Source: Flavobacterium sp. (lineage in GTDB: Bacteria > Bacteroidota > Bacteroidia > Flavobacteriales > Flavobacteriaceae). From it: a stretch of DNA of 40,087 nucleotides. Numbering within the stretch: the stretch's first letter is position 1; the number at the start of each line of letters is the position of its first letter. A program made the position numbers and the translations under genes. The stretch spans positions 1 to 40,087 of the forward strand of contig JAHEZJ010000039.1 of NCBI GenBank assembly GCA_023251135.1, read 5' to 3'. The notes below the pieces were generated by a model. It did not search any database, was not told the origin of the DNA, and worked only from the letters and a program-made list of their open reading frames with translations. Shown piece after piece: positions 8,764-17,730 of this stretch.

Positions 8764-11700
8764 ATGGGCTACGAATTATTTACAAAGCTGAAAAAACTTA
8801 AAGTTACCGTAAAAGTAATCAACAATAATCTTGATGTTAAAGCTCCAAAAGGCGTTTTAAATGAAGCACTATTAAATGAAATTAAATCAAAAAAGGAAGA
8901 ATTAATTGAGCTGGTTAATAAATATGCAAAAGATCAGGATCATGAAAACAATTCGATTCCCGCTGCCCCAAAGAGTGAACATTACCCGTTATCTTCTTCT
9001 CAGCTCAGGCTGTGGGTGCTAAGCCAGATTGATAAAGCAAATTTCTCTTATAATATTCCCGGGATTCAGGTTATTGATGAAGCATTGGATGCTGTTGCTT
9101 TTATGTTGGCTATTCGTGATTTGATTCATCGTCACGAGGTTTTAAGAACCGTTTTCAAAGCTGTAGAAGAGGAAGAAGTTCGACAGTTTGTAATCGCTCC
9201 CGAAGATTTTGAATTCCCTTTTCAGCAAATCGATGTCGATAGTAATGAGGATAAACTAAATGAAATACTGATTGGGGTAAACAACACCATTTTTGATCTT
9301 GAAAAAGGACCGTTATTCAAAGGAGTTCTTATAAAAATTACCGACACCAAATTTGTATTTGCCTATAACATGCACCATATTATCAGTGATGGCTGGTCTA
9401 TTGGGATCATGATTAAGGAACTGCTTAAAAACTATGACGCCAGAAGTAAGGGCGAAACAGCTTTGGGCACCCCTTTACAAATTCAGTACAAAGACTACGC
9501 GGTATGGCAGCAAAAACAATTAGCAGCTGAGGTTTTCAATAAAGAAAAGAATTACTGGCTGACAAACCTTGAAGGCGATCTGCCTGTTCTTTCTCATTTT
9601 GGAGACCACCCGCGTCCTGCGATTATGAGTTACAACGGAAATGTCATCCAACAGGATATACCGGCTGCTTTATACCAAAAATTGAAATCCTTTTGTAAAG
9701 AAGGAGAGGGAACTTTGTTTACAGGTTGTCTCAGTTTGATCAATGTACTATTGCATAAATACACCGCACAAGAGGATTTTATCGTGGGAAGTCCGGTATC
9801 GGGCAGAACACACAAAGATATGGCCGACCAGATTGGGTTTTATGTAAACACTCTGGCACTTAGAACGCAGTTTGGGCCAACGAATTCTTTTGAAGAAATT
9901 TTTCAGAAAAATAAAAGCGTAACATTAAACGCAATTGAAAATCAGAATTACCCTTTTGATGAATTAGTGAATCACCTGAACCTGAAGAGAGACCTTAGCC
10001 GCAGCGCGTTATTTGATGTGATGATTGACATTCAGAATGAATATCAGAACGAAGAGGAGAATGCAGCATTGTCGTATAATGATTTGCTAAACGGAGGAGT
10101 GAGTAAATACGATTTAACCTTCACCTTTATAGAAAAAGCAGGAGCATTAACGGTTGAATTAGAATATAATACCGATATTTTTACCGGAGCAACAGCTTTG
10201 GAATTCCTAAAAGATTTAGAAAACACATTGGCAGCAGTGGTTCAGAATCCTGCTGAAGAAATTGGCTTTCTTCCATTGGAAGTGAGCAGAAAAGCAGCAC
10301 CTTCTAAAGTACAATCCCCTGAAGTAACGATTTCAGATGAGGAGATTATCTACACCTATCCTTCAACTCCGCTTGAAAAAGCATTAGCCGGATTATGGGA
10401 AGAGGTCTTAGGAATCTCACACATCAGCATGGAAGACAATTTCTTCGATTTGGGCGGACACAGTTTAAAAGCGTCCAAACTCATTAGCAAAATTCATAAA
10501 GAATTCCGTGTAAAACTTCAGCTAAAAGACTTGTTTATTCATACCAGTTTAGCGGCTCAATACGAGCTGATTGCCAAAGAACAACAGGTTGATTATAATG
10601 AAATTCCGGTATTGGAGAAACAAAATGGTTACCCGCTTTCAGTAATGCAGCGTCGTTTGTGGATCTTGAGCCAGCAGCAGGAGGCTAATATTGCCTACAA
10701 CATGTCAGGAGCTTATGTTTTTGAAGGTGAACTAAATATAAATGCGTTAGAAACTGCGTTTTTACAGTTAATCGAACGTCATGAAATTTTACGTACCAGC
10801 TTTAAAGAAAACGATCAAAAAGAAGTATTGCAGTATGTGATCGCACCCGAAGATACCTTTTTTACGATTAAAAATATAGACCTGAGCAACACAGACGAAT
10901 CGGTACTCGAAAAGCACCTGTTCGAAGACCTGTCGGCTCCTTTTGATCTGTCTGCAGGGACATTGTTAAAAGCCAGTATCTACAAACAAGCCGAAAAACG
11001 TTGGGTATTTAGTACCGTGATTCACCACATCATTAGTGATGCCTGGTCGATCGAAATAATTGTAAAGGAGTTGTTACATCTCTACAACAGCCTTGTAACC
11101 GGAGTTCCGTCAGAACTAAGTGCGCTGCCGATTCAATACAAAGACTATTCGTCCTGGCAGCTTACAGAGCTTAGTGGTTTCAGATTGGAATTGCATAAAG
11201 CCTATTGGCTGGAGCAGTTTAAAGGCGATTTGCCCACTTTAGATTTATCAGGAGGAAAACAGCGTCCGTTTATAAAAACATACAACGGGGGAGTCCACCA
11301 TACCTTAATTTCCGAAACGCTGACAAACAAATTTAAGGAACTTCTGAAAACACAGGAAGCCACCTTATTTATGGGATTGTTAAGTGCTGTTAATGTTTTA
11401 TTTTATCACTACACCCATCAGGAAGATATTGTAATAGGAAGTCCTATTGCGGGCAGAGACCACGCCGATCTAGAAAATCAAATTGGGTTTTACGTGAACA
11501 CTTTAGCGCTAAGAACGAGTTTTTCGAAAGAAGACAGTTTTAATGACATCGTATCCAATGTAAAAAAAGTAGTTCTCGGAGCGCATGAGCACCAGCTGTA
11601 TCCTTTTGATGACTTGGTTTCGTCTTTAAATATTCCGAGGGATATGAGCCGTAATCCGTTGTTTGATGTGCAGGTTATTGTTCAAAATCAACAAGGATCC

Positions 11701-14700
11701 GGTTCCAAAGGGATGGAGAATTTATCAGTGAACGAATATCAGGGAAAATTACCGGATTCGAGTGTATTCGATTTGGTTTTTAACTTTACAGAAGCACCTC
11801 AGGGCTTAGCCACCAGTATTATTTACAACAGCGATGTATTTGATTCTGAAAGAATAGAACAATTCGGAAATCATCTGGAACAGTTGTTAACAGCAGTACT
11901 AGAAAATACCGAACAGCCGATACTGGAATTAAAATGGTTATTAAAAGAAGAACAGCAGCATTTACTTCAATTTAATGCAGAAACTTTTAGCTATGACCAA
12001 TCGAAGACCGTCATAGAAATGATAAAAGAGCAGGCAGAAAAAAAACCGGAAGCCACAGCAATATCTTTTGAAGGAAAGCAATTGAGTTACCTTGAACTGA
12101 ATGAACGTTCCAATCAGCTGGCCCATTTTTTACTGGAAGAATACCAACTGCAGCCTAATGATTTTGTTGGAATTATGCTCGATCGTTCCGAATCTGTATT
12201 CATTGGAATTTTGGCAATATTAAAAGCAGGAGCCGCTTACGTGCCTATAGATCCTGATTACCCGGTTTCCCGAAAAGAATACATCCTCAAAGACACCAAT
12301 GTAAAAGTATTGCTCACCCAATCCGATTATTTATTTGACCTGTCCTATTATGAAGGAGGAATATTTGCAATGGACGTACAGCTGGACAGTTTAACCAATC
12401 CGGTAACGACTCCTGAAACAATTGTTTTACCGGAGCATTTGGCTTATATCATTTACACTTCGGGCTCTACAGGAAACCCAAAAGGAGTTATGGTAACACA
12501 TGGCAACTTACAGCATTCGTTAGCTCCAAGAAGCAACACTTATTCGCCAATAAAAAGCTTCTTATTACTGTCTTCTGTCGCGTTTGACAGTTCAGTAGCG
12601 GGAATCTTCAGCACATTGACCACCGGTGGCACATTGTGTATCACGAGTACTTCGGACATTGCCAATGTAAATTTCATCGCCGACCTTATCGCAACCGAAA
12701 AAGTAAGCCATTTATTGACGGTACCTTCTTACTATAAATTGTTATTGAAAGCCTTGTCAGACAAAGAAGCTTCCTTAGAACAGGTTACCGTAGCCGGCGA
12801 AACCTGTCCGATAAGTTTGATCGAAGACCATTTTAACAGCCCTATAGGAAAATCGGGTTGTGATTTGTTTAACGAGTACGGTCCAACGGAATGCTCGGTT
12901 TGGAGTAGCGTTCACAAATATGAAGAAGGAAAACCGGTAACGGCGACGATCGGAAAACCAATTGCCAACACTCAGATTTATATTTTAAACGAAAAAGAAG
13001 AACTGGTACCGCTTGGTGTCATTGGCGAATTACACATTGGAGGGAATGGAGTTACCAAAGGATATTTAAACAATCCGGAACTGACCCAGCAAAAATTTGT
13101 AAAAGACCCTTTTAACCCAGCTGGTTTGATGTATAAAACGGGCGATTTAGGCAGATGGAATTCAGCCGGAGAGATCGAATTTTTAGGCCGAAAAGACAAT
13201 CAGGTAAAAGTAAGAGGGTATCGTATCGAACTGGGCGAAATACAATATGCTGTTGAACAGTACCCCCTTGTAGAAGCTGCAGTTATTTTAACAAAAGAAA
13301 ATAAAGCAGGTGATAACGAACTGTATGCTTATTTGTTAGCCGACGAAACCTTAAACATTTCAGATCTCAAACATTATTTAAAAAATATAGTACCGGCTTA
13401 TGCTGTACCTGCCCATTTTATTACTGTTGCTGCATTTCCACAAACACCAAACGGAAAAATAGACACTAAGGCTTTACTCGAAATTGGGGATGCCGAAAGT
13501 AGAATCGGAGAAGAATATGTAGCGCCGCAAACCGAACAGGAGATCACATTAGTAAACATCTGGGAAACCGTTCTGGACAAAAAGAAAATAGGCGTAAAAG
13601 ATCGCTTTTTTGACTTAGGAGGCGACTCGATCAAAGTACTAAAAATTGTCAATGGTATTTACAACGAAATGCAATTAGAAATTACCATTTCCGACGTTTA
13701 TACTAACGATTGTATCGCTCAGTTATCTGATTTTATTACAAACAACAGAACATCAATTACTGTAAAAAAAGCAGCAGTTGCAGGAGTAAAAGATCAGGCC
13801 AGACAATCGATGGATTGGATCAGAAACAGCGTTTTAGAATCGTTAGACCAAAACGAGGCTGATAAAGTAGAAGACGTTTACCCGATGAGTGATATTCAGA
13901 AGGGAATGATCTACGAGTCGTTGAAATACGAAGGAGCAAGCGTGTATCACGATCAAATGATTAACTCCAGACAATTTCAGGATTTTGACATTACGGTTTT
14001 CAGACAGGCGATGCAATTAATGACCGAAAAGCATGAAATTCTTAGAACGGCATTTAATTTACACGATTACGATCAGGAAGTTCAAATCGTATACAAACAG
14101 GTTGAACTACCTGTTTTTTATCAGCATTTGTCGCATTTGGGGTCTTTAAAAGAACAGGAAAAAGTCATTGCAGACTTCCTTCAGTCAGAATTGCTGAATC
14201 CGTTTGATGTAACAAAGGCACCACTGTTTAGAATGGCCGCTTTTAATATAGGCAACGATACCATTGTGTTTGTTTCGCAATGTCATCATGCAATTATAGA
14301 CGGCTGGAGCGATTCGTTATTATTGACCGAGATCAATAATGTGTACCTTAAATTAATTGATACCCCTTCGTTTAAACCGGCTAAATTAAGATCGAGCCAC
14401 AAAGATTATATTCAGTATCAGCTGGAGGACAAACGAAAAGAAGAGATTACCGCATTTTGGTCGAATGAATTAAACGACTATAACAGGGTGAACTTATTTA
14501 CCGAAAAAGAAGTAGAAGATTTTAAACTGTTTGGTTTTGAGAAAGAAACGTTATCAAAGATCGACGCTTTAAAAACAGCTTATGGCATCCGATTAAAAGA
14601 GCTGGCTCTGAGCGCTTTAATTTACACCATAAAACTATATACCTATGGCAATGATATCACCATTGGTTTAGTCGTAAACACCAGACCCGCTCTGCCGGAT

Positions 14701-17700
14701 TCTGATGAAATGTTAGGCTGTTTCCTAAACACAATCCCTTTCAGACTTGAAGTGGACAGAACCGTAAGCGGCGAAAATTTACTGCTGTTAGTAAAGCAAA
14801 AACTCGTTGAGGTAAGTAATTATTCGGATATGAGTTTGGCTAATATCGCTGCGGTGAACAATGAAATTAAAGGTACAAACAATCCATTTTTTGATATCAT
14901 TTTCAATTATGTCGATTTTTACTCTTATGATGCTTTAGAAGAGCAGCTGAAGGAGCAAAAAGCATCGAATTTAGGCAATCAGGAATTGGTATTAAACGGA
15001 AAAGGAGCGACCAATACCTATCTTGATTTTACCGTTAACAATACCAATAATGCAGCCTTATTTGATTTTGCCCAAACCAGAGAACTGATCAATAAAATTG
15101 AACTGTCTGAAATCGAGTCGGTTTACAAAAAAGTTTTCAAGCACCTTGTAGAGCATCCGGAAGCCTCTTTAAAAGAACTGGATCACTTATCCAACACGGA
15201 AAAAGAAATCTATTTAACTCAAAACGAGGGTAAATCAATAGCCGAAAACAACAAGCAAACCGTATTAGAATTGTTTGCGGAGCAGGTAGCGCTAAATCCT
15301 CATTATCCGGCATTGCACCATAATGGTCTAAATATTAGTTATGCAGAGCTCGATCAAAAGTCAAATCAGTTAGGATATTATCTAAGAAAACAAGGTATTG
15401 GCAATGAAGATTTTGTAGCGATATTAATAGATCGTTCTGTCGAAATGCTCATTTCAATTTTTGGGATCATAAAAGCCGGGGCAGCCTATGTTCCTTTAGA
15501 CGAAGGGTATCCACAGCAAAGAATCGATTTTATTTTAAAAGATACGGCCGCCAAAGCCCTGCTTTCCAAACAGTCTGTTTTAGAAAACTTTTCTCAGGAA
15601 TCTTTTCCAAAAACTATAGTAATGGATAAAGAATGGGACAGCATTGCCGAAGAAAGTACAGCGGAAACCGACGCCATTCTTACGCCAAACTCTTTAATAT
15701 ACAGTATTTACACCTCGGGAACAACTGGGAATCCAAAAGGCGTTTTTATCGAACATAAAGGAGTGGTCAATCTAGCAAAATCATTAATCAAAAGATATAA
15801 CATACAGAAAGAAGAGAAAATTTTAGCTTTTTCCAATTATGTCTTTGATGCTTCGGTAGAACAAATTTTTGTGGCATTGGCAAGTGGAGCCACTTTGGTG
15901 TTATGTGATAAAGAAGACCTGCTGGACAATGAAAAATTTGCAGAGCTTTTGATACAAAAAGAAATTACACATATCGATGTAACACCAACGTATCTGGAGA
16001 ATGTAATCCCTAACAAGTACCATTTAAACAGAGTTGTGGTTGGAGGTGAAGAGTGTTCTATAAACCTAGCCAGAAAATGGGCCGCTCACACTGACTTCTA
16101 CAACTCTTATGGGCCTACCGAAACCACTGTGTCTTCGACCATATATGCCTACGACAAAGAGAACGACAAAGAGCTGAACCGTCTGCCAATTGGAAGTCCG
16201 ATCGAAAATACAGCTATTTACATTTTAGACAGTGCCTCGCAATTAGTAAAAACAGGAGTTGTTGGCGAAATGTTTATCGGAGGAATAGGCGTTTCCAGAG
16301 GATACATCAATCAGGAAACACTAACCAAAGAACGTTTTGTACCTAATCCTTTTGCAAAAGAGGAGACTTTATACAAGACGGGCGATTTATGCTGCTGGCT
16401 GCCGGATGGTAACATTCAGTTTTTTGGCAGAGCCGATGATCAGGTAAAAATTAGAGGTTACCGAATTGAATTAGGCGAAATTGAAAATGCATTTCTTCAG
16501 CAAAAAATAACAACTTCGGTTGCTGTACTCGCTAAAACAAACAAATTAGGAGAAAAAGAAGTCGTTGCTTATCTGGTTCCGGACGAACATTTTGACGTAA
16601 GAAACATCAGAACCAAACTGAAAAGCGTTTTGCCTTACTTCATGATCCCGTCGTATTTTGTTCCTGTAGAAGAAATTCCGCTAACAAAAAGCAGAAAAGT
16701 AGACCGAAACAAATTGTTAGCCATAGAAATACACAAAACGGATGTTCTCAGATCGCTTGTTGCTCCGGAAAACGAAACCGAAAATACAATCCTTCAGATC
16801 TGGCAGGACATTTTAGAAAAAAAGGAAATCAGTGTGCTGGACAACTTTTTTGAAATTGGCGGATATAGCCTTAAAGCGATCAAGCTACAGTCGATGTTAA
16901 GAAGAAAACTAGGGTTGGAAATTTCGATCAAAGACCTTTACAATGCGCCAACCATCAGAGAACTGGCTCAGGGTAAAAAAACAGCAGCGTCTGCATTGAT
17001 CGATTTACACGTGGGCAATCATCCAAACACCATTTATTTTATACCGCCAATTTTGGGTAACTCTATTTTATATCACCCTTTGGCAAAAGCTTTAAGCAGT
17101 CATTTTAACTCAATTGGACTGCAATACAAAGGTTTGGAACCTCAGGAAAAAGGTTGCCAGTCTATCGAAGAAATGGCCGGCTATTTCAGCGAAGAAATTA
17201 AAAAACGTCAGAGCAATCAGCCGTTTGTGATTCTGGGCTATTCAATGGGTGCCGCAATTGCCTTTGAAGTAGTCAAAGAACTCGAAAAACAGTACGATGC
17301 CATCGAATTAGTTTTGGTAGACAGACCTATTTCGATCATTGGACTCCAGGACAACGAGGAAGATATTGATGCACAGGCCGATTGGCTGCTTAAGGAATAT
17401 CAGAAGATTACAGGCTTGAGCACAGATCAGAAAGCGAGTGTTTTATCTTTTCTGAAAAACAATTTACACCTTGACAATCAATACAGCCTTCAGGGGAAAA
17501 TTTCGACTGCGATACATGTCCTTGAATCCGGTGAAAATGAATTGAGGAGTAACATGCACAACTGGAAAGAGTATACAACTGGCGAGTTAACACATCATTA
17601 CCTGTCGGGGACACACTGGGAAGCCTTTAGCGAGAAAAATTTTGACAAGTATGTTGAAATCTTTAAAAATAGCATTCAGAAAACAAGCATAGAAACCAAC

Positions 17701-17703
17701 TAA
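8764..17703 (+). CDS. NRPS-2: TubC_N docking - C - T - C - A - T - C - A - T - TE
   Basis: A 2979-residue terminal NRPS. In order: a Lys-rich TubC_N-type docking domain (1-55); C1 with HHIISDG at 204-210; T1 with LGGHSL, Ser567, and no A domain before it; C2 with HHIISDA at 754-760 (Gly replaced by Ala); A1 with TSGSTGNPKG from T1232 and FD at D1275; T2 with LGGDSI, Ser1622; C3 with HHAIIDG at 1841-1847; A2 with TSGTTGNPKG from T2317 and FD at D2362; T3 with IGGYSL, Ser2702; TE with GYSMG Ser2827, D2853 and H2951. Read against GrsA, the A1 code is DSALTAEVWK (closest to remembered His codes, then Tyr) and the A2 code is DAEDVGSVSK (acidic positions, Lys/Orn/Arg-like). The TE ends the chain and may cyclise it. 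The CmlA-like gene starts 27 bp later. Confidence 0.95.
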   Translation: MGYELFTKLKKLKVTVKVINNNLDVKAPKGVLNEALLNEIKSKKEELIELVNKYAKDQDHENNSIPAAPKSEHYPLSSSQLRLWVLSQIDKANFSYNIPGIQVIDEALDAVAFMLAIRDLIHRHEVLRTVFKAVEEEEVRQFVIAPEDFEFPFQQIDVDSNEDKLNEILIGVNNTIFDLEKGPLFKGVLIKITDTKFVFAYNMHHIISDGWSIGIMIKELLKNYDARSKGETALGTPLQIQYKDYAVWQQKQLAAEVFNKEKNYWLTNLEGDLPVLSHFGDHPRPAIMSYNGNVIQQDIPAALYQKLKSFCKEGEGTLFTGCLSLINVLLHKYTAQEDFIVGSPVSGRTHKDMADQIGFYVNTLALRTQFGPTNSFEEIFQKNKSVTLNAIENQNYPFDELVNHLNLKRDLSRSALFDVMIDIQNEYQNEEENAALSYNDLLNGGVSKYDLTFTFIEKAGALTVELEYNTDIFTGATALEFLKDLENTLAAVVQNPAEEIGFLPLEVSRKAAPSKVQSPEVTISDEEIIYTYPSTPLEKALAGLWEEVLGISHISMEDNFFDLGGHSLKASKLISKIHKEFRVKLQLKDLFIHTSLAAQYELIAKEQQVDYNEIPVLEKQNGYPLSVMQRRLWILSQQQEANIAYNMSGAYVFEGELNINALETAFLQLIERHEILRTSFKENDQKEVLQYVIAPEDTFFTIKNIDLSNTDESVLEKHLFEDLSAPFDLSAGTLLKASIYKQAEKRWVFSTVIHHIISDAWSIEIIVKELLHLYNSLVTGVPSELSALPIQYKDYSSWQLTELSGFRLELHKAYWLEQFKGDLPTLDLSGGKQRPFIKTYNGGVHHTLISETLTNKFKELLKTQEATLFMGLLSAVNVLFYHYTHQEDIVIGSPIAGRDHADLENQIGFYVNTLALRTSFSKEDSFNDIVSNVKKVVLGAHEHQLYPFDDLVSSLNIPRDMSRNPLFDVQVIVQNQQGSGSKGMENLSVNEYQGKLPDSSVFDLVFNFTEAPQGLATSIIYNSDVFDSERIEQFGNHLEQLLTAVLENTEQPILELKWLLKEEQQHLLQFNAETFSYDQSKTVIEMIKEQAEKKPEATAISFEGKQLSYLELNERSNQLAHFLLEEYQLQPNDFVGIMLDRSESVFIGILAILKAGAAYVPIDPDYPVSRKEYILKDTNVKVLLTQSDYLFDLSYYEGGIFAMDVQLDSLTNPVTTPETIVLPEHLAYIIYTSGSTGNPKGVMVTHGNLQHSLAPRSNTYSPIKSFLLLSSVAFDSSVAGIFSTLTTGGTLCITSTSDIANVNFIADLIATEKVSHLLTVPSYYKLLLKALSDKEASLEQVTVAGETCPISLIEDHFNSPIGKSGCDLFNEYGPTECSVWSSVHKYEEGKPVTATIGKPIANTQIYILNEKEELVPLGVIGELHIGGNGVTKGYLNNPELTQQKFVKDPFNPAGLMYKTGDLGRWNSAGEIEFLGRKDNQVKVRGYRIELGEIQYAVEQYPLVEAAVILTKENKAGDNELYAYLLADETLNISDLKHYLKNIVPAYAVPAHFITVAAFPQTPNGKIDTKALLEIGDAESRIGEEYVAPQTEQEITLVNIWETVLDKKKIGVKDRFFDLGGDSIKVLKIVNGIYNEMQLEITISDVYTNDCIAQLSDFITNNRTSITVKKAAVAGVKDQARQSMDWIRNSVLESLDQNEADKVEDVYPMSDIQKGMIYESLKYEGASVYHDQMINSRQFQDFDITVFRQAMQLMTEKHEILRTAFNLHDYDQEVQIVYKQVELPVFYQHLSHLGSLKEQEKVIADFLQSELLNPFDVTKAPLFRMAAFNIGNDTIVFVSQCHHAIIDGWSDSLLLTEINNVYLKLIDTPSFKPAKLRSSHKDYIQYQLEDKRKEEITAFWSNELNDYNRVNLFTEKEVEDFKLFGFEKETLSKIDALKTAYGIRLKELALSALIYTIKLYTYGNDITIGLVVNTRPALPDSDEMLGCFLNTIPFRLEVDRTVSGENLLLLVKQKLVEVSNYSDMSLANIAAVNNEIKGTNNPFFDIIFNYVDFYSYDALEEQLKEQKASNLGNQELVLNGKGATNTYLDFTVNNTNNAALFDFAQTRELINKIELSEIESVYKKVFKHLVEHPEASLKELDHLSNTEKEIYLTQNEGKSIAENNKQTVLELFAEQVALNPHYPALHHNGLNISYAELDQKSNQLGYYLRKQGIGNEDFVAILIDRSVEMLISIFGIIKAGAAYVPLDEGYPQQRIDFILKDTAAKALLSKQSVLENFSQESFPKTIVMDKEWDSIAEESTAETDAILTPNSLIYSIYTSGTTGNPKGVFIEHKGVVNLAKSLIKRYNIQKEEKILAFSNYVFDASVEQIFVALASGATLVLCDKEDLLDNEKFAELLIQKEITHIDVTPTYLENVIPNKYHLNRVVVGGEECSINLARKWAAHTDFYNSYGPTETTVSSTIYAYDKENDKELNRLPIGSPIENTAIYILDSASQLVKTGVVGEMFIGGIGVSRGYINQETLTKERFVPNPFAKEETLYKTGDLCCWLPDGNIQFFGRADDQVKIRGYRIELGEIENAFLQQKITTSVAVLAKTNKLGEKEVVAYLVPDEHFDVRNIRTKLKSVLPYFMIPSYFVPVEEIPLTKSRKVDRNKLLAIEIHKTDVLRSLVAPENETENTILQIWQDILEKKEISVLDNFFEIGGYSLKAIKLQSMLRRKLGLEISIKDLYNAPTIRELAQGKKTAASALIDLHVGNHPNTIYFIPPILGNSILYHPLAKALSSHFNSIGLQYKGLEPQEKGCQSIEEMAGYFSEEIKKRQSNQPFVILGYSMGAAIAFEVVKELEKQYDAIELVLVDRPISIIGLQDNEEDIDAQADWLLKEYQKITGLSTDQKASVLSFLKNNLHLDNQYSLQGKISTAIHVLESGENELRSNMHNWKEYTTGELTHHYLSGTHWEAFSEKNFDKYVEIFKNSIQKTSIETN

Positions 17704-17730
17704 AAATCGTAAAACTAATTAACTTTTATA

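Noticed and set aside
13750-15200. Epimerase or dual E/C domain in NRPS-2 after the GGDS carrier
   Set aside because: The domain has a normal C motif (HHAIIDG) and neither the epimerase motifs nor the extra N-terminal His motif of dual E/C domains; called a C domain.
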